Positions 8,949 to 18,367 of a stretch of DNA of 64,000 nucleotides are shown piece after piece. This DNA comes from Streptomyces sp. H27-H1 (lineage in GTDB: Bacteria; Actinomycetota; Actinomycetes; Streptomycetales; Streptomycetaceae), in the NCBI RefSeq assembly GCF_026627445.1, contig NZ_JAPNLJ010000001.1, positions 124,001-188,000 of the forward strand, read 5' to 3'. Within the stretch, counting starts at the first letter, position 1. Every line of letters begins with the position of its first letter. The notes below the pieces were generated by a model that was not told the DNA's origin, searched no databases, and saw nothing but the letters and a program-made list of their open reading frames with translations. The position numbers were made by a program, and so were the translations under genes.

Positions 8949-8985
8949 GGCGGTCCGAGCCGCGGTACGGCGTGCTCGGACCGCC
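8949..8985 (-). terminator. Strong hairpin terminator after the PLP-lyase operon
   Basis: A perfect 12-base stem (GGCGGTCCGAGC against GCTCGGACCGCC) with a 13-base loop lies 13 bases beyond the stop of the minus-strand lyase gene. Confidence 0.8.
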
Positions 8986-8998
8986 TTCGGACGGCCGG

Positions 8999-10162
8999 TC
9001 AGCTCTCGGCGGCCGCCAGGTCCAGTGCCCGCAGGACGTCCGTGACCAGGTCCTCGGTGTCCTCGGCCCCCGCCGAGAAGCGGATGAACCCCTCCGACAC
9101 GGCGTCGCCGCCCCACCGTCGGCGACGCTCAGCGGTGGACCGCACCCCGCCGAAACTGGTGGCGTCCTCGACGAGCCGCAGGGCGGCCATGAACCGTTCC
9201 GCGTGAGCGCGGTCGGCCAGGGTGAAGGAGACCACGGAGCCGAAGCCCCGCATCTGCCGCACGGCAGTCTTGTGGGACGGGTCCGCAGGCAGGCCCGGGT
9301 AGCGCAGCCCGGTGACGTCGGCGCGGCCGGCGAGGGCCTCGGCGACGGCGAGCGCGTTGGCCCACTGGCGCTGGGCGCGCAGTTGGATGGTGGACAGGGA
9401 CCGGTGGGCGAGCCAGGCCTCCATGGGGCCGGGGATCGCGCCGACCACCTTGCGCCAGCGGCGGATGCCCGCGGCGAGCTCGGCGTTGCGGCAGACGACG
9501 TAGCCGAGCAGCAGGTCGCCGTGGCCGGTCAGGCCCTTGGTGCCGCTGGCCACCGAGAAGTCGGCACCCAGTTCGAGGGGGCGTTGGCCGAGCGGGGTCG
9601 CGAGGGTGTTGTCGACGGCGACCAGGGTTTCGCCGGCGCGAGCCGCGTCCACGAGGCGTCGTACGTCGCAGACGTCGAGACCCGGGTTGGACGGGGTCTC
9701 CAGCCACAGCAGCCGGGCCCCGTCGAGGACCTCGAGCTGGGCGTCCTCGCCGGTGGGGGCGGTGCGCACGTGGATCCCGTACGCCTCCAGCTGCTCCCGT
9801 ACGAGGGGCAGTACCTGGTAGCCGTCGTCGGGCAGGACGACGGTGTCGCCGGCGCGCGCCTGGGAGAGCAGGACGGCGGACACCGCGGCCATGCCTGAGG
9901 CGAAGACGACCGTGTCCACCCCGTCCAGGCCGGGGGCCTCCAGCTCTCCGATGGCCTGCTCCAGCAGGGTCCAGGTGGGGTTGGTGTCGCGGCCGTAGGT
10001 GTAGGGACCGTCGACGTCGCCGGGCAGGTGGAAGTGGGCGGCGAAGACGGGGCCGGGCAGCGGTGGCTCGTTCTTGACGGGCTCCGGCAGGCCGGCGCGG
10101 ACGGCGACGGTGCCGTCGCCGAGCCGGTCCGTCTTCGCAGGCACGGGGTCGGGGGCGCTCAT
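8999..10162 (-). CDS. Cystathionine gamma-lyase/synthase-family PLP enzyme
   Basis: A 387-residue Cys/Met-metabolism PLP-dependent enzyme. The pyridoxal lysine is in SGTKGLTGHGD, after the conserved LVAVDNTLATPLGQRPLELGAD strand; the cofactor phosphate region is FASGMAAVSA. Family members make or cleave cystathionine and related thioethers; this one is closest in style to cystathionine gamma-lyases, but specificity is not certain. The ATG at 10162 has a GAAGGAG site and overlaps the stop of the phosphatase gene as ATGA, so translation is coupled. Third gene of the operon from 11043. Confidence 0.87.
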   Translation of the reverse strand: MSAPDPVPAKTDRLGDGTVAVRAGLPEPVKNEPPLPGPVFAAHFHLPGDVDGPYTYGRDTNPTWTLLEQAIGELEAPGLDGVDTVVFASGMAAVSAVLLSQARAGDTVVLPDDGYQVLPLVREQLEAYGIHVRTAPTGEDAQLEVLDGARLLWLETPSNPGLDVCDVRRLVDAARAGETLVAVDNTLATPLGQRPLELGADFSVASGTKGLTGHGDLLLGYVVCRNAELAAGIRRWRKVVGAIPGPMEAWLAHRSLSTIQLRAQRQWANALAVAEALAGRADVTGLRYPGLPADPSHKTAVRQMRGFGSVVSFTLADRAHAERFMAALRLVEDATSFGGVRSTAERRRRWGGDAVSEGFIRFSAGAEDTEDLVTDVLRALDLAAAES

Positions 10163-10650
10163 GGGGTGTGCTCCTTCACGGCTTCGCTGACGGCGGCCAG
10201 CAGGCCGGGGCTCGCCGCCTCGACCAGGTGCAGGCACTCCTCGAATCCGTCGAGGGGGCCGTAGTAGGGGTCCGGGACGTCGGTCTGCGCGGCGGTGGCC
10301 GAAGGGTCGTAGGACCGCAGCACCCGGACCTTGGCGGCGTCCTCCGGGGTGGGCGCGAGCGCCCTCAGGTCACGCAGGTGGCCGGCATCGAGCGCGATGA
10401 CGAGGTCGAGGCCGGCGAACCAGGAGGCCCGGAAGCGCCGGGCCCGGTGGCCCGGCTCGTACCCGGCGGCCTCCAGGACGGCGATGGTGCGCGGGTCGGC
10501 CCCGTCCCCTTCGTGCCAGCCACCCGTGCCGGCGCTGTCGACCTCGACCAGGTCCGCGAGCCCGGCGTCGGCCACGTGGGAGCGGAAGACCGACTCGGCC
10601 ATGGGCGAGCGGCAGATGTTGCCGGTGCAGACGAAGCACACGCGGTACAT
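10159..10650 (-). CDS. ptpA: Low-molecular-weight protein tyrosine phosphatase
   Basis: A 163-residue LMW-PTP. The active-site loop CTGNICRS (CX5R-S) is at residues 8-15 and the general-acid aspartate lies in the DPYYGP motif near residue 128. The enzyme removes phosphate from phosphotyrosine proteins; Streptomyces PtpA has been linked to secondary metabolism. It sits 12 bases after the upstream membrane-protein gene and overlaps the downstream lyase by four bases. The symbol rests on family and neighbourhood (near ssgR-ssgA) and was not verified by alignment. Confidence 0.9.
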   Translation of the reverse strand: MYRVCFVCTGNICRSPMAESVFRSHVADAGLADLVEVDSAGTGGWHEGDGADPRTIAVLEAAGYEPGHRARRFRASWFAGLDLVIALDAGHLRDLRALAPTPEDAAKVRVLRSYDPSATAAQTDVPDPYYGPLDGFEECLHLVEAASPGLLAAVSEAVKEHTP

Positions 10651-10662
10651 GGGCAGCCGGCT

Positions 10663-11043
10663 TCAGTTCTTGTCGGGCAGGACCATGTTCACGGCCCAGG
10701 AGACGATGGAGATGATCAGGGCGCCGACGACCGCGGTCCAGAAACCGTCGACGTGGAAGCTGAGGTCGAACTGGGTCGCCAGCCACGAGGTCAGCAGCAG
10801 CATCGCCGCGTTCACGACGAGGGTGAACAGACCGAGGGTGAGGACGAAGAGGGGCAGCGAGAGCAGCTTCACCACGGGCTTGACGATGAAGTTGACCAGG
10901 CCGAAGATCAGCGCGACCAGGATCAGGGAGAGCACCCGGCGGCCCATGCTGCTGCCGTCGTCCAGCGTGATGCCCGCGAGGAGCCAGATGGCGACGGCGA
11001 GGGCGGCCGCGTTGGCGAGGGTCTTGACTACGAAATTCGTCAT
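10663..11043 (-). CDS. Phage-holin-family-4-like small membrane protein
   Basis: A 126-residue protein with four hydrophobic segments, matching the widespread bacterial family labelled phage holin 4_2 (the NFIVKPVVKLLSLPLFVLTLG segment is its hallmark). Despite the name it is a chromosomal housekeeping-type membrane protein of unknown function, and no other phage genes are nearby. It is the first gene of the operon with ptpA and the PLP lyase. Confidence 0.82.
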   Translation of the reverse strand: MTNFVVKTLANAAALAVAIWLLAGITLDDGSSMGRRVLSLILVALIFGLVNFIVKPVVKLLSLPLFVLTLGLFTLVVNAAMLLLTSWLATQFDLSFHVDGFWTAVVGALIISIVSWAVNMVLPDKN

Positions 11044-11133
11044 GTGTCTGATCGTTGCAGAGATGATCCCGGTGGAACATCAGCTGATCTGCGGATGCTT
11101 GCCGTACGTGAGAGGACGAGAGGTGCGAAGAAG

Positions 11134-11451
11134 ATGAAGGCCTTCCGGCTGGACGAGCTAGAGGCCGAGCGGGCCGCGAACAAGGGCGCCTACCTGCAGT
11201 TCCTGCGCGAGCGGAACATGTCGGTCGGCCTGTACGCGCTGGACGCCGGGCAGAGCGATCCCCAACAGCCGCACGGCCAGGACGAGGTGTACTACGTAGT
11301 GAGCGGCCGGGCCTCGATCACCGTCGGGGAGGAGACGACGATGGTCGCGAACGGGAGCGTGGTCTACGTGCCGGCCGGGGTGCCGCACAAGTTCCACCAC
11401 ATCACCGAGAACCTGAAAGTAATGGTCGTCTTCTCGCCGCCGGAAGGGTGA
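11134..11451 (+). CDS. Cupin domain protein
   Basis: A 105-residue single-domain cupin. The metal-binding motif 1 is read as PHGQDEVYYVVSG and motif 2 as VYVPAGVPHKFH, so histidines and a glutamate for a bound metal are present. Single-domain cupins act as dioxygenases, isomerases or ligand sensors; no specific role can be assigned. Start ATG 11134 follows AGAGGTG. It is divergent from the ptpA operon. Confidence 0.8.
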   Translation: MKAFRLDELEAERAANKGAYLQFLRERNMSVGLYALDAGQSDPQQPHGQDEVYYVVSGRASITVGEETTMVANGSVVYVPAGVPHKFHHITENLKVMVVFSPPEG

Positions 11452-11495
11452 ACGGACCACGGGACCGACGCGGGGACTGAGGGTCCGGGGCGCCG

Positions 11496-11542
11496 GCCCC
11501 CTAGGGGGCGGATCAGGGGACTCCGGGGGCTCGCGGGCCCCC
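11496..11542 (+). terminator. GC-rich hairpins after the cupin gene
   Basis: A perfect 14-base palindrome GCCCCCTAGGGGGC (11496-11509) is followed by a second GGGGGC/GCCCCC stem (11525-11542). It is probably a terminator separating the cupin gene from the small membrane protein. Confidence 0.5.
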
Positions 11543-11609
11543 ACCGGGGGCCGTGGCCTCCTAGCATCGAGAGCAGGAAGTCACGGACTAGGAAGAAGAG
11601 GTCGAGGAC

Positions 11610-11837
11610 ATGGAAGGCATCCGAGGGATATTCGAGGGCATGCCCTGGTGGGTCAAGTGGGTCGCGGTTCCGCTGCTGGTCCTGTTCGTCTTCGGCGGCG
11701 TGATCACCAGCATCCTCGGCGCGCTGATCGGCTTCGTCTTCAAGGCGCTGCTCCTCGTGGCCCTCGTCGGTGGCCTGATCTTCGTGGTCAAGAAGTTCAA
11801 GGGCACGGAGTCGAAGTCCTCCGCTGGAGAGTGGTAG
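11610..11837 (+). CDS. Small membrane protein, DUF5326-like
   Basis: A 75-residue protein with an amphipathic N-terminus (MEGIRGIFEGMPWWVKW) and two closely spaced hydrophobic segments, ending in a charged tail. It matches the small Streptomyces family annotated DUF5326. The preceding GGAAGAAGAGG is an adequate ribosome site. Function is unknown. It precedes ssgR, separated by a 258-base leader region. Confidence 0.75.
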   Translation: MEGIRGIFEGMPWWVKWVAVPLLVLFVFGGVITSILGALIGFVFKALLLVALVGGLIFVVKKFKGTESKSSAGEW

Positions 11838-12060
11838 AACTGGCACAACCCGGGCGACAGCGGGATTAACCCAGCTGAGGGAACGTGAACCGCTAAACCG
11901 CTCACAGCTCGTGAATCGGCGGATAGAGTGGCAATCTGTGCCGTTTCCTGGGCACCATAAGCCGGTACTGCCCGCTCTGACCTGCGGTTCTTTCATACAG
12001 CCACCGAGCACGACCCCCAGGAGTCACGGCATACGCGGGGGCGGCCCCCGCAGGGCGGGC

Positions 12061-12089
12061 CCCCCAAGGCTCGCCGCCACGCCTGGGGG
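12061..12089 (+). promoter_or_regulatory. Hairpin that can sequester the ssgR ribosome site
   Basis: CCCCCA-A-GGC at 12061-12070 pairs with GCC-TGGGGG at 12081-12089, with one bulged A. The G-run is the only plausible Shine-Dalgarno for the TTG start at 12096. Folding of this leader would hide it, a possible translational control; this is inferred. Confidence 0.45.
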
Positions 12090-12095
12090 TGAGCT

Positions 12096-12866
12096 TTGTC
12101 TTCGGTTCACAATGCCGGTGTGCCGACCCTGATCGGTTCGGTGCAGCGGGCACTGAGGCTGCTCGAAGCGGTGGGTTCCCATAGCGAGGGAGCCCCGGCG
12201 AAACAACTGGCGCGCGAGGCCGGGCTCCCGCTTCCCACCGCGTACCACCTGCTGCGCACCCTGACGCACGAGGGCTATCTGCGACGGGAGAGCGGGGTCT
12301 TCGTCCTGGGGGACGCCGCGGGCCGCCTGGCTGGTGGCGGGCTTCAGCAGAAACGTCGCAGCATGATCCTCGACTCCCTCGCGCACTTCCGCGACGCGGT
12401 CGGGGCCCCCGTCTACTTCGCGGTCTACCGCGAGGGTGAAATCGAGGTCGTGGGTGTCTCGGACACCCCGGCGGCCCCGGCCTGCGAAGAGTGGGCCGAT
12501 TTCCGCGCGACCGGCCATGCGCACGCCATCGGGCAGTGCCTGCTCGGCCAGCTCGACGAGAAGACGCGCAAGGACCATTACGACCGTCACCCGGTCGAAC
12601 CCATCACCCCCTACACCGTGCGGGATCTGCGGGCTCTGGAGCAGCGGATCGGCTCCATGGAGCGGATGCAGCCGGTCACTGAGCGTCAGGAATACGCCCT
12701 GGGCACTGTGTGTGCGGCCATCCCCATCACCGCCGGCGACACCGCCGCGACGATGGCGATTTCCCTCCCCCTGCACCAGGAGCAACGATTGCTCTATGTG
12801 GTCGATCGGCTACGGAGTGAAGTAGGCGCGCTGTTGAGCACCCTCTCGTTCTCTATCAGTATCTGA
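12096..12866 (+). CDS. ssgR: IclR-family regulator SsgR
   Basis: A 256-residue IclR-type transcription factor: an N-terminal winged helix-turn-helix (residues about 10-70; KQLAREAGLPLPTAYHLLRTL) and a C-terminal ligand-binding domain. Its place immediately upstream of ssgA identifies it as SsgR, the activator of ssgA needed for sporulation-specific septation. The TTG start at 12096 is supported by GGGGGTGAG; the alternative GTG 12120 has no ribosome site. Family assignment is firm; naming rests on synteny. Confidence 0.88.
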   Translation: MSSVHNAGVPTLIGSVQRALRLLEAVGSHSEGAPAKQLAREAGLPLPTAYHLLRTLTHEGYLRRESGVFVLGDAAGRLAGGGLQQKRRSMILDSLAHFRDAVGAPVYFAVYREGEIEVVGVSDTPAAPACEEWADFRATGHAHAIGQCLLGQLDEKTRKDHYDRHPVEPITPYTVRDLRALEQRIGSMERMQPVTERQEYALGTVCAAIPITAGDTAATMAISLPLHQEQRLLYVVDRLRSEVGALLSTLSFSISI

Positions 12867-12902
12867 AAACTCACTCCTTGTGATCTGCTAGCGCTTCCAC
12901 CA

Positions 12903-12915
12903 CTCTTGTCAAGAG
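12903..12915. promoter_or_regulatory. Dyad in the ssgR-ssgA gap, candidate SsgR operator
   Basis: CTCTTG-T-CAAGAG is a perfect 6-base inverted repeat around one base, 49 bases before the ssgA start and 36 bases after the ssgR stop. IclR-type proteins bind short palindromes of this size. Assignment to SsgR is inferred. Confidence 0.4.
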
Positions 12916-12963
12916 GGCCCTGGGGGATCATTCCTGGCCACTTCCACTACAGCGGGGTAGGCA

Positions 12964-13413
12964 ATGCGCGAGTCGGTACAGGCAGAGGTCATGATGAGCT
13001 TCCTCGTTTCCGAGGAGCTCTCGTTCCGGATTCCGGTGGAACTCCGGTACGACGCTCGTGACCCCTACGCAGTCCGCCTGACATTCCATCTTCCCGGAGA
13101 TGCGCCCGTGACCTGGGCGTTCGGCCGGGAACTCCTTCTGGACGGCATCAACAAGCCATGCGGAGACGGCGATGTCCACATCGCCCCGACCGATCCGGAG
13201 GACCTGTCCGATGTCCACATCCGGCTGCAGGTAGGCGCAGACCGGGCTCTCTTCCGCGCGAGTGCGGCGCCACTCGTCGCGTTCCTCGACCGGACCGACC
13301 GGATCGTTCCGCTCGGACAGGAGCGCAACCTCGGCGACTTCGAGGAGAACCTCGACGAGGCGCTCGACAAGATCCTCGCGGAATCGCAGCAGAACGAGCA
13401 GAACGCGGGCTGA
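12964..13413 (+). CDS. ssgA: Sporulation septation regulator SsgA
   Basis: A 149-residue SsgA-like protein (SALP). SALPs control septum localisation and morphogenesis in sporulating actinomycetes; SsgA itself promotes septation and branching and recruits SsgB ahead of FtsZ. Hallmark segments are VSEELSFRIPVELRYD, DPYAVRLTFHLPGDAPVTWAFGRELLLDGI and the FLDRTDRIVPLG strand. Ribosome site GGGGTAG lies close to ATG 12964. Its own promoter region probably lies in the 97-base gap after ssgR. Length and sequence agree with SsgA rather than the shorter SsgB. Confidence 0.95.
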   Translation: MRESVQAEVMMSFLVSEELSFRIPVELRYDARDPYAVRLTFHLPGDAPVTWAFGRELLLDGINKPCGDGDVHIAPTDPEDLSDVHIRLQVGADRALFRASAAPLVAFLDRTDRIVPLGQERNLGDFEENLDEALDKILAESQQNEQNAG

Positions 13414-13529
13414 CCGAAGCCCGGTAGAACGCCCGCCGGCCACGTCGCGCCGGCAAACGCCACCACATCACCGGCATCACCTGCGTCACGACACCACCGC
13501 ACCACCGCACGTACTACTACGCACCACGG

Positions 13530-13551
13530 CTCAGCGTGCCGACGCGCTGAG
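13530..13551. terminator. Hairpin between convergent ssgA and YibE/F gene
   Basis: CTCAGCG and CGCTGAG form a 7-base stem around 8 bases in a 209-base convergent gap. The rest of the gap is CAC/ACC-rich with no other feature seen. Confidence 0.5.
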
Positions 13552-13622
13552 TGCTCCACCCCGCCGTTCCTCACGACCGGCCGTGCGCGCGAACTGACCT
13601 GTCGCGCCCGCCGGTCCGCCAT

Positions 13623-15020
13623 TCAGTGCTTGCGCCGCCGGCCCCGGCCGCCGCCGAGCGGCCCCGAGGCCGCTGTGGCCGCCGGGGATCCCGCGCGGTC
13701 GGCGGACACGACCAGAGCGGCCAGCGCCGTCGTCACGGGTACCGAGGCGACCAGTCCGATCGAGCCCACGAGGGTCCGTACGATCTCCTCCGCGACCAGC
13801 TCGCTATTGGCCACCGAACCCATACTGCTGTTCGCGATCGAGAACAGCAGGAGGAGTGGCAACGCCGCGCCCGCGTAGGCCAGTACCAGGGTGTTCACCA
13901 CCGACGCGATGTGGTCCCGCCCGATGCGGATGCCCGCCCGGTACAGCCCGCGCGGGCCCATCGACGGGTCTGCCTGGTGGAGTTCCCAGACCGCCGAGGT
14001 CTGAGTGACGGTCACGTCGTCGAGTACGCCGAGCGATCCGATGATGACACCCGCAAGCAGCAAACCGCTCATGTCGATCTCCGGGTAGAGCCCGTGGATC
14101 AGCCCGGTGTTGTCGTCCGTATTGCCGCTGAGGAATGCCCAGTCGATGAACAGCGAGCCCAACAGGCCGATCAGCAGCAGGGAGACGATCGTGCCGAGGA
14201 CCGCGACCGAGGTGCGGGCCGTCAGCCCGTGGCACATGTAGAGCGCGATCAGCATGATCGCGCTCGCTCCGACCACGGCCACGACCAGCGGATTCGACCC
14301 CTGCAGGATCGCGGGGAGGATGAAGAGGGTCAGGATCGCGAAGCTGACGGCGAGGGCGATGAGCGCGAACAGCCCGCGCATCCGCCCGACGAGCACGACC
14401 GCGAGGGCGAAGATGCCCGCGAGCAGGGTCATCGGCAGCTTGCGGTTCACGTCGATCACGGAGTATTGGAGGTCCTGGGGCGCATCCGGGGCGTAGGCGA
14501 CCACCACTTCCTGACCGCCCGCCAGTTGTCGTGGTGCGCCCGGCTGGACGATCTCGAAGAACTTCCTGCCCTTGTCGGGGCCGGTGCCGACTTCGATGGT
14601 GACCTTCTTGCACTCACCGGTCTGCGAGGCGAGGGCCTCGCGGCCCTCGGGGGTGGAGGTGTCGCCGGTGGCGGGTACCTGCGCGGCGTTCACTGATTTG
14701 CAGTCGACGTACTGGAGCGCGATGACCTTGCCCTGCTGGGTCTGGCGGTCGAAGCCCACCCCGGTGCGCTCGTGGCCCGGTGCGCCGCCGGGCCAGAGCA
14801 CCGCCATGCCGATCACGACGGCGGTGGCGAAGGGGATCAGGACGGCCGCGATCACCTTCCGCAGGTGCTTCGAGACGGGGGCCGCCGGGCCATGGCTGTG
14901 CGAATGTCCATGGGAGTGGCCGGGAGACCGGTCGGGCGGGGGGCCGGGGTCCGCGTGCGCGTGGCCGGCGTGACCAGCGGGATCAGTGGGCTCGGTGGGG
15001 GGCTGCGGCGAGGACGTCAC
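13623..15020 (-). CDS. YibE/F family membrane protein with His-rich N-terminus
   Basis: A 465-residue YibE/F-type integral membrane protein (about eight transmembrane helices; DDVTVTQTSAVWEL and the GREHIASVVNTLVLAYAG-like region are family signatures). The first 45 residues are cytosolic and rich in His (HSHGHSHSHG), suggesting metal binding. An extracytoplasmic domain follows the first helix. Function of the family is unknown. GTG 15020 was preferred over GTG 15053 because the extra codons lack coding bias. It is divergent from thiC. Confidence 0.8.
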   Translation of the reverse strand: MTSSPQPPTEPTDPAGHAGHAHADPGPPPDRSPGHSHGHSHSHGPAAPVSKHLRKVIAAVLIPFATAVVIGMAVLWPGGAPGHERTGVGFDRQTQQGKVIALQYVDCKSVNAAQVPATGDTSTPEGREALASQTGECKKVTIEVGTGPDKGRKFFEIVQPGAPRQLAGGQEVVVAYAPDAPQDLQYSVIDVNRKLPMTLLAGIFALAVVLVGRMRGLFALIALAVSFAILTLFILPAILQGSNPLVVAVVGASAIMLIALYMCHGLTARTSVAVLGTIVSLLLIGLLGSLFIDWAFLSGNTDDNTGLIHGLYPEIDMSGLLLAGVIIGSLGVLDDVTVTQTSAVWELHQADPSMGPRGLYRAGIRIGRDHIASVVNTLVLAYAGAALPLLLLFSIANSSMGSVANSELVAEEIVRTLVGSIGLVASVPVTTALAALVVSADRAGSPAATAASGPLGGGRGRRRKH

Positions 15021-15101
15021 TGGCAGATCATCGCAACAGATGAGGGGGCCCACTGTTCAGCACGCCACAGATGACGCTAGCGTGGGGGCTACTTTGCACA
15101 A

Positions 15102-17019
<1,918 letters not shown>

Positions 17020-17062
17020 CCGGTCGTAGAGGGCAGCCCGCCAGTAGGGCGGAGACCATGGC

Positions 17063-17103
17063 AGGGCGGACCCGTGACCCGGGGGGAGTCACGGGCCCGC
17101 CCT
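17063..17103 (+). terminator. thiC terminator
   Basis: A 16-base stem with one mismatch (17063-17078 against 17088-17103) and a 9-base G-rich loop, followed by GTTGT, 43 bases beyond the thiC stop. Confidence 0.8.
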
Positions 17104-17272
17104 GTTGTGCGGACGTGCGCTGCGTGTCGACGAACAGGATGTCCTCCGGGTAGGGCATCCGTTCTGCCTGCCGGAGGAACCCGTCCGGGGCGGTATGCGG
17201 CATCGCCGGCGACGAGCACGCCAACGGAGCCAACATCGAGGTGTCGACCTGGAGCGGCCGGGCGTTTCGGCC

Positions 17273-17312
17273 TTGTGCTGGAGTGCGCTCCAGCTCCTAC
17301 AGTGCGCGCTCA
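17273..17312 (+). promoter_or_regulatory. MerR-type promoter with 19-base spacer, leaderless start
   Basis: TTGTGC (17273-17278) and TACAGT (17298-17303) are separated by 19 bases, and the spacer region carries the dyad GCTGGAG-TGCG-CTCCAGC (17277-17294). Long spacer plus spacer-centred dyad is the hallmark of MerR-family activation. The predicted start point falls at or next to ATG 17312, which has no ribosome site, implying a leaderless mRNA. Confidence 0.65.
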
Positions 17313-18367
17313 TGAGCATGCGATACCGAATTCTGGGTGGGACCGGCATCGAGGTCAGTGCGCACTGCCTCGGCACGATGATGTTCGGGGCGGTGGGCAA
17401 TCCGGATCACGAGGAGTGCGCGCGGATCATTCACGCCGCGCTCGATCACGGGATCAACTTCGTGGACACCGCGGACATGTACTCCGCCGGGGAGTCCGAG
17501 ACGATCGTGGGCAAGGCCCTCAAGGGCCGGCGTGACGAAGTCGTGCTCGCGACCAAGGTGCACTTCCAGATGGGCGAGGGCCGCAACCGCAGCGGGAACT
17601 CCCGGCGGTGGATCGTGCGCGCGGTCGAGGACAGCCTGCGGCGGCTGGACACCGAGTGGATCGACCTCTACCAGGTGCACCGGCCGGACCACGGGACGGA
17701 CGTCGAGGAGACCCTGGCGGTTCTCGGCGATCTGGTCCGAGCCGGCAAGATACGGGCCTTCGGCTGCTCCACTTTCCCGGCCGAGGAGATCGTCGAGGCG
17801 CACCACGTCGCCGAACGGCGGGCTCTGCCGAGGTTCCGGACCGAGCAGCCGCCGTACTCGATCCTCGCGCGCGGGATCGAAGCCGGTGTGCTGCCGGTGG
17901 CCAGGCGGTACGGGATGGGCGTTCTGACCTGGAGCCCGCTCGCATCCGGCTTCCTGAGCGGGAAATACCGGCTCGGGGGCGCCGTCGACCTGACCTCGGG
18001 GCGTGCGGCGCTGACTCCCGCCCGCTTCGATCCCGCGATTCCGGGCAATGTCGCGAAGCTGGAGGCCGTGGAGAAGCTGGTGGAGCTCGCCGACTCCATC
18101 GGCTGCACCCTGCCCGAGCTGGCCGTGGCCTTCCCGCTGGCGCATCCCGCCGTCACGTCGGTGATCATCGGGCCGCGGACCATGGAACAGCTGGAATCAC
18201 TGGTGAAGGGTGCCGGGCTGGTCCTCGACGACGCCGCCCTCGACCGGATCGACGAGATCGTGGAGCCGGGACGGAACCTGTACCACCCGGATGGGGTCTG
18301 GCGCCCGCCGGCGCTGGCGGATGTCGCGCAGCGGAGGCGGGCGCCGGGAGACCGGTCCGCCGGTTAG
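17312..18367 (+). CDS. Aldo/keto reductase
   Basis: A 351-residue NADPH-dependent oxidoreductase with a TIM-barrel fold. The catalytic tetrad is visible: D in FVDTADMYSAG with its Y, K in VVLATKVHF and H in DLYQVHRPD. The C-terminal cofactor motif VTSVIIGPRTMEQLE is present. It probably reduces carbonyl compounds; the physiological substrate is unknown. Starts at 17312 and 17318 are both possible; neither has a ribosome site, fitting the leaderless promoter described upstream. Stands alone. Confidence 0.88.
   Translation: MSMRYRILGGTGIEVSAHCLGTMMFGAVGNPDHEECARIIHAALDHGINFVDTADMYSAGESETIVGKALKGRRDEVVLATKVHFQMGEGRNRSGNSRRWIVRAVEDSLRRLDTEWIDLYQVHRPDHGTDVEETLAVLGDLVRAGKIRAFGCSTFPAEEIVEAHHVAERRALPRFRTEQPPYSILARGIEAGVLPVARRYGMGVLTWSPLASGFLSGKYRLGGAVDLTSGRAALTPARFDPAIPGNVAKLEAVEKLVELADSIGCTLPELAVAFPLAHPAVTSVIIGPRTMEQLESLVKGAGLVLDDAALDRIDEIVEPGRNLYHPDGVWRPPALADVAQRRRAPGDRSAG

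Noticed and set aside
10663-11043. Holin-like gene as sign of prophage
   Set aside because: No other phage genes; it belongs to a housekeeping operon with ptpA.
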